A stretch of DNA of 64,000 nt from Aurantiochytrium sp. KH105 (taxonomy: Eukaryota; Sar; Bigyra; Thraustochytrida; Thraustochytriidae), in the NCBI GenBank assembly GCA_003116975.1, contig BGKB01000008.1, positions 496,001 through 560,000 on the forward strand. The letters run 5' to 3'. The notes under the pieces are model-generated. The model saw only the letters and a list, made by a program, of their open reading frames with translations. It did no database searches and was not told the origin of the DNA. The first letter of the stretch is position 1, and every line of letters begins with the position of its first letter. The position numbers and the translations under genes were made by a program. Shown here piece after piece: positions 20,195-30,081 of this stretch.

Positions 20195-23100
20195 TCAATT
20201 TGTCTCAGGGGCCATGGAGGTATCAGTGTCATCATCAGACAATTGTTCAGCTTCAAACTCGAGCCTCAAGCTGCGGATGTTGCGCTCGTCGGTCTCTTCG
20301 TTGAGATCAAAAGGCGAGGTCAGGTACAAGTGCTCGATGCAACGCGCATGAACCTGAACCCAGACCTCCGGAGAGGCAGCGTCTCCGTCACTGCACACGC
20401 GGACCACTCGGTACGCAGTGGCACTTTCGATCGTAATGAGACCGTCCGGAGCGACAAAAATCTCAATTGGAGAGGCCACATGGGTCGTCGAAGGGCAAAG
20501 CAAGACCTCCGGAGGACCCGTCAGCATACGATGACAAACGGAGTACACATCTCCTTCAATGACAGTTCGGCTCGACGCCAAAAGAAGCTCGCGCGTCCAG
20601 AACTCCACGTGCGAGTCTTCTGGAACTGCGAGCTCGTCCGTCGACAGCTGACGAATCGTGTCGCTCAAAAGGTCTCGCAGCTTGCGCGCAAACTTGGTCG
20701 TTTGCTCAACACTGCCAAGCTCATAATACGCAGCATTAAGCAAGATGGCGCGCTCACGGCTCAGGTCCTTGAGAACTTGCGTTTGATCAGCGAGGGAATT
20801 GCGCGAGTCACGGTTCGACTTGAGCGGAAGAACGAGCTGGCTCTTGGCGTTCGATGCACCAATGAGGACCTCCTGATAGGCCTCTCGAGACTGGGTCGCC
20901 GCGAGATCTTTTTGCAGCTGCGACGCTCGACCGCGTTGATGGTGACGGTTCGCCCCGCCGACCTCCTCGAGAGAACGGAGCTCAAAGCTCGCGTTGAGAC
21001 TGCGCACCCCACTGCTTTTGGACCCGGTCGTCCGGTCCGATTTAAAGGAACATGACTCGGGCGTCTCAAAACCACCGTGCGGCCAGCGAAACGGCAGCTG
21101 CCGTCCATTTGCACTCGTTGCAGATCTTGATGAATGTTGTTGGTGGTGCTGGTACTGCTGGTGCTGCTGCTGGCGCGAATGCGAATTCGTTCGCCTCTTG
21201 GACTGGCGCGATCCGTGACGATCTTGCACCGGAGTCACGTGATTCGCGCAATGCTCCGCACCGCGCGGCCCGGATGTCTCGTCACCTTCTTTGCTTTCAT
21301 AAGACTCTGTTCCACCGACGACGCTATTGTGGGTATTCACTTTTGCACTGCTGCCAGCGCTATGATGGCCTCGCTGCCGCCGATGCTGATGTCGAGAGGA
21401 ATGATGATGGTGATGATGGTGATTTTTAATTCTTGTTTGCTTGTGACGCTGGTTCTTTGCGTTGTTGTCCCAATCGTCATCCTCGCGATCACGACAGCCG
21501 AGCACGTTTTCGTGACACAATCGTAGACCCAGCGCAAAGGTAGCTGCGAGGTCGGCATTGAAGAACTCAAAGATGAGAGGCACACCCTCAACGGTAAGAA
21601 CTGCGACAATGAGATTTCCGCGATCGCGGCAGACGGCTTCAATGTTGGCCGTTACACGATGCGCGCCTCCGGGCACGAATGCATCCTCCTGACTGACCAT
21701 GAGGGTGATCTCTTCTTCTCCATGCAAGACGGCGGCGACGCTTGCAAGGGGAAAGCACGAAATATTGGCCCCCACGCCAACTTGTACCTGGCTTGCGGAC
21801 GAGGTCTCGGTGTAGGCCACGGCAAAGGGGTTAGCGTTGCGCTCGAGATTATCGCGATCCCGCTGGTTGATTTGGCGGCAAATCTCGCTCGCGCCTGTCA
21901 TGCTCTTGGACCACAAAAGCTGACCCTCGTCCATGTCAAAGACCAGGAAGCGGGGCCCACAGCCACGTTTCTTGGCCGAATGCTTGATCACCATACTACC
22001 TTGCTGGATTACGCGAAGTTGCTCCTGCACGGCCGTCGAATGCGCGATTTGGCGCATCATGCCAGCCCAGTCGCTGGTGGATCGGCTTAGACACTGCGCG
22101 TGGCCTTTGGTTGCCTGCAGCTGGGATTCAATCCAAGCGAGCTGGCCGTTCATGCGGGCAATCTCGTCTTGCAGGCCTTGGTGCTCCTCCACCAAGGTTG
22201 CGTGCGCCTGCTGAAGGACCTGGACATTGTCTGGATCATCATAGGCATCTTCCAAGGACGACACGAGGGTCTCATCGCCGTCTGAAGAAGTGACTTCGCC
22301 TTCGTCGTCTGTTTGTCGGCACAGCTCGTCATCGTCGCCCAAATCGCCGCCCGAGTCGCAGCCTAGACGCTGCTGCTGCTGAAGTGGGTGGGCCGCCGCG
22401 CTTTTTTTTACAAGACCGGCCTTGCCTTCGGGGGCCCAAAAGTGTGCATTTTCCGCCTCTTCGGGAGAACCAAGAGCTCGGCGTGTGCGCGCGCTCCCGG
22501 CGGAGCGGCGACGACTGCCTCCGCCAACGCTGCCGAAGCTCTTGCGGATCTGGGCCTCGAGGCGCTCCAGCTGAGCGCTGAGGCGGCGCTCTGTTCGCGA
22601 CTTTTGGTCTAACGCGCTCTCGATGAGCTTTTTGGCGCCCAAGAGCGAGCTGTCGGACCCTTTGCGCGGTCGCGGCGGCATCGGTGGCGGGGAAAGAGGC
22701 TCAGCATCGACAATGCCAGCTGACAGGCGTACAGTACCTCCGACTGCATCGAGAACGATACCGTCATCGTCGTCGTCTTCTTCTCCCCCGTCATCGTCTC
22801 TGTCTGCTTCCTCGTCGTCGTCGTCGTCATAGTTGCCGCCTCGTCGAGGACGACGTCTTTCACTTTGTTTTTGTTCTTCGCTGTCTTGGCGCTGGTTGCT
22901 GCTGTGCGCGCAGCTCCCGGAGTCTGAAGAGGCTGCAGAAGTAGCCGTGGACGAAGAGCGTGATACGAGACCTTTGGGCGTACCAGGCGCTTCTGGGCAC
23001 GCCGGGATGGCGCGCGAGGAGATTTTGCGGCCCTTGTGTCGGCTCGATTTGCCCGCGCTGTTGTTGGGCCCTGTCCCGACACTGCTGCCGCTGCCGGACT

Positions 23101-23206
23101 TTTCGTGCGCGGGCGACTCAGGCAGGTCAGCCCAGATCTCTTGCAACGACGAGGTGCTGTCCTTGCGTCCGCCTTCGCGCCGCAGGAGCCGGCGGCCGGC
23201 CTCCAT
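20195..23206 (-). CDS. PH-domain-like coiled-coil protein with His-rich linker
   Basis: From ATG 23206 (MEAGRRLLRREG, G at +4) the product has 1003 residues. The frame is open upstream to 23449 but only through GCAA and CT repeats, so that part is treated as leader. Order: Ser-rich, acidic and Arg-rich low complexity (1-300); coiled coil (about 328-370, LVEEHQGLQDEIARMNGQLA); a pleckstrin-homology-like region (from about 385) with GSMVIKHSAKKR and RFLVFDMDEGQLLWSK, resembling PLC-type PH domains; a His/Gln-rich linker with a run of seven His; and a folded-looking C-terminal region (about 740-1003) that I do not recognise. PH-like domains usually bind phosphoinositides or proteins, so a membrane or cortical scaffold is possible. 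No catalytic domain is visible. Confidence 0.75.
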   Translation of the reverse strand: MEAGRRLLRREGGRKDSTSSLQEIWADLPESPAHEKSGSGSSVGTGPNNSAGKSSRHKGRKISSRAIPACPEAPGTPKGLVSRSSSTATSAASSDSGSCAHSSNQRQDSEEQKQSERRRPRRGGNYDDDDDEEADRDDDGGEEDDDDDGIVLDAVGGTVRLSAGIVDAEPLSPPPMPPRPRKGSDSSLLGAKKLIESALDQKSRTERRLSAQLERLEAQIRKSFGSVGGGSRRRSAGSARTRRALGSPEEAENAHFWAPEGKAGLVKKSAAAHPLQQQQRLGCDSGGDLGDDDELCRQTDDEGEVTSSDGDETLVSSLEDAYDDPDNVQVLQQAHATLVEEHQGLQDEIARMNGQLAWIESQLQATKGHAQCLSRSTSDWAGMMRQIAHSTAVQEQLRVIQQGSMVIKHSAKKRGCGPRFLVFDMDEGQLLWSKSMTGASEICRQINQRDRDNLERNANPFAVAYTETSSASQVQVGVGANISCFPLASVAAVLHGEEEITLMVSQEDAFVPGGAHRVTANIEAVCRDRGNLIVAVLTVEGVPLIFEFFNADLAATFALGLRLCHENVLGCRDREDDDWDNNAKNQRHKQTRIKNHHHHHHHSSRHQHRRQRGHHSAGSSAKVNTHNSVVGGTESYESKEGDETSGPRGAEHCANHVTPVQDRHGSRQSKRRTNSHSRQQQHQQYQHHQQHSSRSATSANGRQLPFRWPHGGFETPESCSFKSDRTTGSKSSGVRSLNASFELRSLEEVGGANRHHQRGRASQLQKDLAATQSREAYQEVLIGASNAKSQLVLPLKSNRDSRNSLADQTQVLKDLSRERAILLNAAYYELGSVEQTTKFARKLRDLLSDTIRQLSTDELAVPEDSHVEFWTRELLLASSRTVIEGDVYSVCHRMLTGPPEVLLCPSTTHVASPIEIFVAPDGLITIESATAYRVVRVCSDGDAASPEVWVQVHARCIEHLYLTSPFDLNEETDERNIRSLRLEFEAEQLSDDDTDTSMAPETN

Positions 23207-24320
23207 CTCGTGTTCGCAAGTTTCCTCCGTCTCTCTCTCTCTCTCTCTCAGCCGGAACGCGCAAGCGAACGTCGGTTCGCCAGCTCGCTCCCTCGCTCGC
23301 ACGCACGCAAGAAGTTTAGCAAGCAAGCAAGCAAGCAGGCAAGCGAGCACGCCCCTCGCGCGCCCGCCCGCTCGCGCTCCCTCGAGCAGCGGCGCGGGCT
23401 GAAGATCGATCGGTGTCTGCCGCCGCTGCCGCAGACGCGGGCAGGTCAATCAGCTGCGCCTCCGCACGTTCTCCTCTCCCTCGCCCCCCTTTCCTCCTTC
23501 GGTTTCCTCGCCCCTCCCTCGCTCGCTCGCCGCCGCGCCGCTCGCGTCTTCCCCGCTCTCAGCCCGCCCGCAAGGCCGCTAGTCTCGTTCTACCCTGAGA
23601 GCGCTCTCGGCCAAAACGGCCACACGGGACGCCCGGCCTGCGTCCCCCGCGTGCTCGGCGCCGCGCCCGAAACGGCGCGGGACGGGCGGCGGCGGTCCCG
23701 CCTTAACTCGCGGGTCGCGAGGGGGGCGCGGGAGGGGGCGGAGGGGGCGCGGTAAGGGGGTATAAACGCGGCGGGCGGGCATAAAAAGAAGACGTGCGGC
23801 TGCGAGCCCAGACCACGAACAGACCAGCGGCGACGAGGTGCGTGCGAGCGTGCGCGAGGGCGGCGAGGGCGCGGCGCGCAGGGGCGCGAGGGCCGCGGGC
23901 GGCTTGCGGCTTGCGGCGTGCGGTTTGCGGCGGAGAGGCGGAGGCTCGCGCGAAGCGGGAGCGGTTTTTTTTTGGGGGGAAAAGGGAAAAGGGAATGGAC
24001 GCAGCGCGCATGACGCGAGAAGACGAACAGAAAAGACGCGACGAGCCCCGACGACGGCGACGCGCGCGAGGGCGCGGAGGAGGTCGGCGCGGGGGAGGGG
24101 AGGAGGAGGGGCAGCGGGTGGGGAGGAGGAGAGAGCGGAGCAGAGGTGGAGGGGTGCATGGTCGGGAGGCGAAGCGGAAAGGGAGAGATGGAGATTGAGA
24201 AGAAGGAAGACGGAAGATGCTGACGAAATGTTGTGCACGACGATGACGACGGTGACGTTGACGCGGTTCGCACGCTGTGAAAACAGGAGGAAGACCAAGA
24301 ATCCAGACAGGCAAGGCACA
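23207..24320. promoter_or_regulatory. Divergent promoter region between PH-domain gene and ASADH
   Basis: Contains CT repeats (23229-23249), AGCA repeats (23318-23345) and a TATA-like element (next entry). Between that element and the ASADH ATG lie about 550 bp of purine-rich leader. It may hold a 5' UTR intron: GAG/GTGCGT at 23838 is a possible donor, and AAAACAG (to 24286) or CCAGACAG (to 24310) possible acceptors. No separate gene is seen. Confidence 0.5.
23761..23766 (+). promoter_or_regulatory. TATA-like element upstream of ASADH
   Basis: TATAAA is set in a very GC-rich block (GGGGGTATAAACGCGG), with a second ATAAAAAG at 23781-23788. It is the clearest TATA-like site in this intergenic region and is oriented toward ASADH. 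Confidence 0.5.
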
Positions 24321-25424
24321 ATGTTCGCAGCGGCAGGCGCCAACCTTATGAACGCCGTGTCGAAGACTGCCGCGAGGCAGTTCTCGACGTCGGGCGGCGT
24401 GAGCAAGAAGCCCGTCGTGGCCATCGCTGGCTCGACCGGCGCTGTCGGCCAGGAGCTCCTCGACCTCATCAAGGAGCGTTCGTTCCCGTTTGCTGACATC
24501 AAGCTTCTGGCCTCGGCCCGCTCGGCCGGCAAGACCCAGGACTTCATGGGCAAGACCTACACCGTCGAGGAGCTCAAGGAGGACTCCTTTGAGGGCGTCG
24601 ACATCGCCTTCTTCTCCGCTGGCGGCGGCCGCTCCAAGCAGTTCGCCCCTGCCGCCGCCAAGGCCGGCGCCGTGGTGATCGACAACTCGTCGGCCTACCG
24701 CATGGACCCCGAGGTGCCCCTCGTCGTGCCCGAGGTGAACCCTGATGCCGCCTTTGACCGCCCCAAGGGCATCATCGCCAACCCCAACTGCTCGACCATC
24801 ATCATGAACATGGTCGTGTGGCCCCTGCACCAGAAGGCCGGCGTGGAGCGCGTCGTTGTCTCCACCTACCAGGCTGCCTCCGGCGCCGGCGCTGCCGCCA
24901 TGGAGGAGCTCGAGCAGCAGGCCAAGGATTGGGTCGCCGAGAAGAGCCCCGTCACCCAGGACATCTTTGGCCGCCAGTACATCTTCAACCTCTTCTCCCA
25001 CAATTCTGACGTCGACCAGGAGACTGGCTACAACGAGGAGGAGACCAAGATGATCAAGGAGACCAAGAAGATCTTCTCGGACCCCAACATCCAGGTCACC
25101 GCCACCTGCATTCGCGTCCCTGTTCTCCGCGCCCACTGCGAGTCCATCAACGTGACGCTCAAGAACTCCATGACCGAGGACGAGGCCCGCGAGCTCCTCG
25201 CCAACTCCCCCGGTGTCTCTGTGCAGGATGACCGCGTCGCCAACAAGTTCCCCGAGCCGCTCGCGTCCTCCTTCAAGGATGACTGCTTTGTGGGCCGCAT
25301 CCGCCACGACGTCAGCCAGCCCGAGGGCAAGGGTCTCGACATGTTTGTCGCTGGTGACCAGATCCGCAAGGGTGCCGCGCTCAACGCCATCCAGATTGCC
25401 GAGCTCCTCATGTCGCGATCCTAA
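24321..25424 (+). CDS. Aspartate-semialdehyde dehydrogenase, probably organellar
   Basis: The 367-residue enzyme reduces beta-aspartyl phosphate to aspartate semialdehyde with NADPH, the branch step to lysine, threonine and methionine. The NADP-binding loop AGSTGAVGQE lies near residues 37-46; the catalytic cysteine is in NPNCSTI (Cys157); GAGAAAMEEL and the substrate-binding RVPVLRAH are present. The first 30 residues (MFAAAGANLMNAVSKTAARQ, then FSTSGG) look like a mitochondrial or plastid presequence with a cleavage-like RQFST. Length after removal is typical of bacterial-type ASADH. ATG 24321 was chosen because upstream in-frame sequence is low-complexity leader. Codon use is strongly C-ending, suggesting high expression. 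Confidence 0.97.
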   Translation: MFAAAGANLMNAVSKTAARQFSTSGGVSKKPVVAIAGSTGAVGQELLDLIKERSFPFADIKLLASARSAGKTQDFMGKTYTVEELKEDSFEGVDIAFFSAGGGRSKQFAPAAAKAGAVVIDNSSAYRMDPEVPLVVPEVNPDAAFDRPKGIIANPNCSTIIMNMVVWPLHQKAGVERVVVSTYQAASGAGAAAMEELEQQAKDWVAEKSPVTQDIFGRQYIFNLFSHNSDVDQETGYNEEETKMIKETKKIFSDPNIQVTATCIRVPVLRAHCESINVTLKNSMTEDEARELLANSPGVSVQDDRVANKFPEPLASSFKDDCFVGRIRHDVSQPEGKGLDMFVAGDQIRKGAALNAIQIAELLMSRS

Positions 25425-25791
25425 GTGTCGACCTTTTAAACATTATTTTGACCTGCAACGCAAAGAGAAACTTGCTTCGACTTGGCCGCCAAATGTCTTT
25501 TTTCCCTTTTTTCCTTGGAAAAGAGTGAATCCGAAGTGTGTTGCTATCGCTCGAATGTGCTCCTATTTCCTACCCCCCTCCCTTGAAAAAAGTGCGCGAC
25601 CGCTGCTCGAATCGTTGTCTGACCAAACCAAAAATATGTGCATGCTTTCTTTTTGCGCACGCACACAATCTGACTGATGTGAGACAATCTCCAAACTGCT
25701 GAAGCCAAAGCAATGAACGACATGCAAATTTCAATTAGTACAAGAGAGAGATATGTTTTTTCGCCGCCTGGCGCATCTTCTTCGAGAGGCA
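25425..25791. other. Intergenic, convergent 3' regions
   Basis: AT-rich spacer between the stops of ASADH (+) and the EF-G-like gene (-). No gene, RNA or repeat is seen. Confidence 0.6.
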
Positions 25792-28266
25792 TTACAAGTG
25801 AGAGATAATCTTGCTTGCATAAGTCTCCGAGACCTCCGTGTAACCAGCGACAGTAAGAGAAAAGTTACCTTCACCGGCGGTCATGGAGCGAAGCACAGTA
25901 GAGTAGCCAATGAGACCTTCGAGGGGCACCGACGCGTGAATTGAAGACTTGGCCATGTGGACCACGGAATCCGATGTTGTCTCGGCCTGGACATCCTTGA
26001 TCTGGCCGCGACGCTCATTGCTAGAAAGGTCGCCAATCACAGAACCGATATCGTCATCAGGAACGATGATGATAACATCCGCGACAGGCTCGAGAAGGCC
26101 CGCCTGCGCCTTGTTGAGGATAGCCATGGACGCACGGGTAGCGGCAGCGCGAAGAGACGGTGGCGGTGCACTCGAGTTGGCCTCGCAGTGATTCTCAATA
26201 ATCTCTACCTCGACGCCCTGCACGGGGTACCCGAGAAGCGGGCCTCGTTGAAAGGTGTCGATCACGCCGCTGCGAAGCGCCTTCTCTTGGTCCACTCTGA
26301 GCGTCCATTGCGATTCCGCGCCGGCCCCTGGAGTCCGGAAGCGAATCCGCGACTCTTGCGCAGAAGAATCAGCAGGGTCAGGAAGGAGGCGGACGGGGGC
26401 GTTGATGCCATCCGGATGCGGACGCACTCGCAGCGTAACCGTGGTAGTGCCAGCATTGCCAGCTGACTCCCTTTGTTGCTCTGCTGCATCATCGCCATCC
26501 GCGTCTTCGTCCTCGCTCAATCTGGCGCTCTCAGACGGCTGGTTTTGCGTGTAGCTACCCGAGGCCTCGACGGCATCGCGGAGAGTTTCCCGGTAGGCGA
26601 CACGTACGCGTCCGAGCTCACACGGGACCTTGAAGTCTCGTTGTAGCTTGGTGACCGCAATATCAAGATGCAGCTCGCCCATACCGTAGAGAAGAAGCTG
26701 GCCTGTTTCGTCATCCTGAACGACGTTGAGACTCGGATCATCACGGAGGAGAATTTCAAGAGATTCCAAAAGCTTTGGTTCGTCGGAAATGGACTCGAGC
26801 TCGATGGCTGCAGAAAAGACAGGAGGCGGAATATCTACACCACGCAGCGAGGCCCGCTTCGCATTGCTCGAAAGCGTGTCACCCGTGCGCACGCCCTTGA
26901 GACCGCAGAGAATGCCAATGTCGCCTGCGCTGATCGCTTCAATTTGCTCGAACTCGTTGGCATATGCTCGCAGAACGCCTTGCACACGTTCGCGCAAGGG
27001 AAGCGCAGACTTTGCGTCGCGCCTGTTCTTAGCATTACCCGTAACTGTTCCGAGAGAAACCATGCCATCAGCAGCAGCGTGCGCGAGACTCACGTTGTGG
27101 TATTGTTTCTTGTTCTCCATCTTGCCCTCGTACACGCGAACGTAGGCAAGAGCTCCACGATTCGGATCATGCTGCACTTTAAAGACGAGCGCGGTCGAGT
27201 CATTGGACTTTTTCTTGGCGGCGGCCTTTTTCTTTGACCCACCCGCGCGCGCAAGCTCTTCATTATTGATGGCGAGCTCCATGGCGCCAACGCTCTCCAT
27301 TGGGTTGGGGAGATAGTCCAGGACCGCGTCCAACAAGGTCTGCACGCCAGTATTCTTGAGAGCCGATCCACAGAGCACTGGAACAGCGGCTAGCTCGTCC
27401 TGGTTGAGGCACACACGACGCACGGCGTGACGGATGTAGTGCTCGTCAATTTCCTCGACCTTGCCCGCCTCGTCAGCCTCGATGTAGACATCAAAGAACT
27501 GGTCGTCGAGACCAGCAAGCTGCTCGGCGAGCGTAGCGCGACCAAGAACAGCCTTGGACGCGACTTCCTCGGGCAGAAAACTCAGTGGGTGCTCTTCGAA
27601 AGTCTTGGACTCCTTACTCTGATCCCACACGAGCACGCGTTCCCGAATGAGATCAATGACACCGCGAAACGTTTGCCCCCCAAAGTCATCTGGCACAAAG
27701 TAAGGATGCTGTAAACAGAGCGTGGAAACGCCAAAACGATCCTCGATCATGTCCATGACCCTTTCCATGTTGGCGCCATCGCGATCCATCTTGTTGACAA
27801 AAGCGATGCGCGGGACACCGTAACGCCGAGCCTGAACCCAAACAGTCTCGCTCTGTGCCTGAACTCCAGACACTGCGTCGTAAAGGACGACCGCGCCGTC
27901 TAATGCGCGAACTGCGCGTTCTACCTCGACGGTGAAGTCTACATGTCCAGGCGTGTCAATGAGGTTGAGGGTGTGATTCCTCCACTCGAAGCTCGTGGAC
28001 GCACTATTGATAGTGATTCCGCGCTCGCGTTCCTGATCAAGGTAGTCCATGACAGTGTCTCCGTCATGGACCTCTCCAATATGCGAGACCTCGCCGCTGT
28101 AGTAGAGCATGCGCTCCGTCACCGTCGTCTTGCCGGCGTCAATGTGTGCCAAGATGCCAATGTTGCGCAACATCTCCGCTCCGCTCCCCTTGGCCGACGT
28201 CGACAACGGTCTCGACGTCGCTGGACGCGTCGCGCGCCATGCTGCGCGAGCCGCAGTTCCCAGCAT
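25792..28266 (-). CDS. GFM2: Mitochondrial elongation factor G2-type GTPase (ribosome recycling)
   Basis: The 824-residue translational GTPase has a mitochondrial-type presequence (MLGTAARAAWRATRPATSRP, then LSTSA). G motifs: AHIDAGKTT near residue 40, DTPGHVDF near 105 and NKMD near 158. The switch-region segment DGDTVMDYLDQERERGITI resembles mtEF-G2 (DGDTVxDFMxQERERGITI) more than mtEF-G1. Domains III-V follow, ending in GLIGYSTVLRSMTAGEGNF. mtEF-G2 works with the recycling factor to split mitochondrial ribosomes after termination; EF-G1 translocation activity is the alternative assignment. Domain IV carries an acidic insertion (DEDADGDDAAEQQ) and domain II a Lys/Ala insertion (KKKAAAKKK) that I do not associate with the family. 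It is divergent from SLBP. Confidence 0.9.
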   Translation of the reverse strand: MLGTAARAAWRATRPATSRPLSTSAKGSGAEMLRNIGILAHIDAGKTTVTERMLYYSGEVSHIGEVHDGDTVMDYLDQERERGITINSASTSFEWRNHTLNLIDTPGHVDFTVEVERAVRALDGAVVLYDAVSGVQAQSETVWVQARRYGVPRIAFVNKMDRDGANMERVMDMIEDRFGVSTLCLQHPYFVPDDFGGQTFRGVIDLIRERVLVWDQSKESKTFEEHPLSFLPEEVASKAVLGRATLAEQLAGLDDQFFDVYIEADEAGKVEEIDEHYIRHAVRRVCLNQDELAAVPVLCGSALKNTGVQTLLDAVLDYLPNPMESVGAMELAINNEELARAGGSKKKAAAKKKSNDSTALVFKVQHDPNRGALAYVRVYEGKMENKKQYHNVSLAHAAADGMVSLGTVTGNAKNRRDAKSALPLRERVQGVLRAYANEFEQIEAISAGDIGILCGLKGVRTGDTLSSNAKRASLRGVDIPPPVFSAAIELESISDEPKLLESLEILLRDDPSLNVVQDDETGQLLLYGMGELHLDIAVTKLQRDFKVPCELGRVRVAYRETLRDAVEASGSYTQNQPSESARLSEDEDADGDDAAEQQRESAGNAGTTTVTLRVRPHPDGINAPVRLLPDPADSSAQESRIRFRTPGAGAESQWTLRVDQEKALRSGVIDTFQRGPLLGYPVQGVEVEIIENHCEANSSAPPPSLRAAATRASMAILNKAQAGLLEPVADVIIIVPDDDIGSVIGDLSSNERRGQIKDVQAETTSDSVVHMAKSSIHASVPLEGLIGYSTVLRSMTAGEGNFSLTVAGYTEVSETYASKIISHL

Positions 28267-28868
28267 CCTGCAACGCTTCGCCTCGCGCTCGCCAAGCGCA
28301 GCGCGTCCGAGCAGTCGATCTCGAATTGCTCGGGGCCGGCGACGAGCTCGTGGTCCCGGCGTGCAGGTTTTTCTCTCCCTAGCGGGAATAGGAGAAGCGA
28401 AACCGCCTCGGTTACGTGAAACCTCTCACTGTCTGTAACCACCATAACTCGTCGTCGTTTCATAACGATCATGCAACGGGCAGCCTAACCGTGGCGAGAG
28501 CGGCGCGGGCTTGCAAAAACACATTGATCGAAACGAGCGTGCGAGCGCGAGAGCCTCTGTGCGGGCGCGACGCGCGGCGCGGCGCGGAGAGCAGGCGGCG
28601 CGGGTACGCGGCGCGGCGCTGTCCGCGCGACGGCGACGTGGCCTCGCTCGCTTGCGGGCTTCCGCCTCGTGGGGACGAACTAACCCTTCGCGCAGCGGGA
28701 CTCGGAACTCATCGGTCGACGTGGTCGAGCAGGGGAGAAGGAAAAAACATATATATCAGGGTCGAGGCTAACGACGACCTCCGCGCAGGAAAGGGAAAGC
28801 GAGAGCTGCGAGAACAGAGACGCAGAGACGGAATTTGACCAGCAAGAAGGAGGAGAAGAAGGGGGAAA
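28267..28868. promoter_or_regulatory. Divergent promoter region, GFM2-type gene and SLBP
   Basis: About 600 bp between two starts. It contains a TATATAT word at 28750-28756, 113 bp before the SLBP ATG and a good candidate for its core promoter, and a purine-rich leader just before SLBP. GCGC-rich repeats lie at 28540-28640. No gene is seen. Confidence 0.6.
28750..28756 (+). promoter_or_regulatory. TATA-like element upstream of SLBP
   Basis: AACATATATATCAGG stands out in otherwise GC-rich DNA, 113 bp upstream of the SLBP start codon. Confidence 0.45.
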
Positions 28869-29906
28869 ATGTCGTGGGCCGACGTCGTGGTGTCCAAGGA
28901 GCAGCGCGTGCGCAAACAGGCCGTGCCTGTCGAGCTTTTGGACACGCTCGATGACTCAAAAGACGGGATCAACCTCATGCTAAAGCAGCAGTCCCTCCTT
29001 GCGAAGCAACAGGGCGAGCGATCGGTCAACGTGCTTAGACCTGAATCCAAGAAATCGCATACACAAGACTCTGAAGGCGCATCAACTCCAACGACATTTG
29101 GCAGCAGCTGGCGCGACGTCCTTGCCGCAGATGCGGGCATGAGGAAGCGCGGCGCCAGTGAAATCTCACGAGCGGTGGCTCAGGGAAAGGCCCCCGTCGG
29201 GCCGGAGTCCTTAGCCGTTCCCAAAACGGCGCGCAACAGCCCCTTCCGCAAACAGGGCAAAACGGACGGCTCCCCGCACGGCGGGCCCGTGAGTCGCCCA
29301 CCTCAGCTCGTTCTCCCCGAGTGCGCGCGCATCGAAGAAGACCAAACGGGTCAGACGTCTCCTCTCGCTCCCGGAGAACCCGCAGCGGAGACGAGCAAAT
29401 TAAGCAAAAGCGCCCACGTGGCTCTGGCATCCTCCTCCTGGGCGGACGAGGTCGATGGCGAGGATCTTGCATCCGAGGTCGAGTCCTGGATGGGGTTGTC
29501 GGCGTCCGGATCGGAAACGGACCGACTCAGCCACCCGAGTCAGCTCCCTAAACAGCCTGTGGAGGAACTCACACCCGCACGTATCGCACAGCGCGAGAAG
29601 CAAATCAGCTTTGGCAAAGCCACTGATGGATACAAAAACTATGTACTCAAGGTCAAAATTGAGGATCGCGGCGAGGATACGCGCAAATACCCGGTCACGC
29701 CACGCACCGACGAGAAGATTAGCAAGCGATCCTTCGATTACAAGCTCAAAAAGTGGCGTCGGGCGCTCCACCGGTGGGATCCGGTTCCGGTGCCGAAGCG
29801 CATCAAGTCTTCGCCGCTTCAAAAGAAGATGACACTTCCATCATCGCCCAAGACCGACGCGCTTCTTCCGGACGCAACGCTGCCGCCGTCTCTCACACTT
29901 CCTTGA
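28869..29906 (+). CDS. SLBP: Histone mRNA stem-loop binding protein
   Basis: The 345-residue protein carries an SLBP RNA-binding domain at about residues 239-306: REKQISFGKATDGYKNYV aligns with the family's RxKQIxYGKNTxGYxxY; VTPRTDEKISKRSFDYK fits the position of the TPNK motif and following SRRSWD; KKWRRALHRWDP matches the family's (R/L)WRRALHxWDP. SLBP binds the 3' stem-loop of replication-dependent histone mRNAs for processing, export and translation. The TPNK phosphorylation motif reads TPRTD here. The N-terminal 235 residues are low-complexity, with SSW patches (SWADVV, SSWRDVLAA, SSWADEV) that may be docking motifs. Its presence implies that the organism makes stem-loop-terminated histone mRNAs. 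Confidence 0.93.
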   Translation: MSWADVVVSKEQRVRKQAVPVELLDTLDDSKDGINLMLKQQSLLAKQQGERSVNVLRPESKKSHTQDSEGASTPTTFGSSWRDVLAADAGMRKRGASEISRAVAQGKAPVGPESLAVPKTARNSPFRKQGKTDGSPHGGPVSRPPQLVLPECARIEEDQTGQTSPLAPGEPAAETSKLSKSAHVALASSSWADEVDGEDLASEVESWMGLSASGSETDRLSHPSQLPKQPVEELTPARIAQREKQISFGKATDGYKNYVLKVKIEDRGEDTRKYPVTPRTDEKISKRSFDYKLKKWRRALHRWDPVPVPKRIKSSPLQKKMTLPSSPKTDALLPDATLPPSLTLP

Positions 29907-30081
29907 AAAAGGCTTTGACTCTCGTAAGAATACGTTTATACAAAAGTAAGCATGACTCGCTCGACTTCATCTTGGCTTGAAATTCGTTTTCCTTTCGTTT
30001 CAATTCACTTAATGTGCTTACGTCTACGAACTCACTTTCGAACGCAATCCCAGCCAATGTGCTGCGAAAGAAGCGAACGTA

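Noticed and set aside
23703-25307. 534-codon minus-strand frame
   Set aside because: Antisense to aspartate-semialdehyde dehydrogenase and its GC-rich leader.
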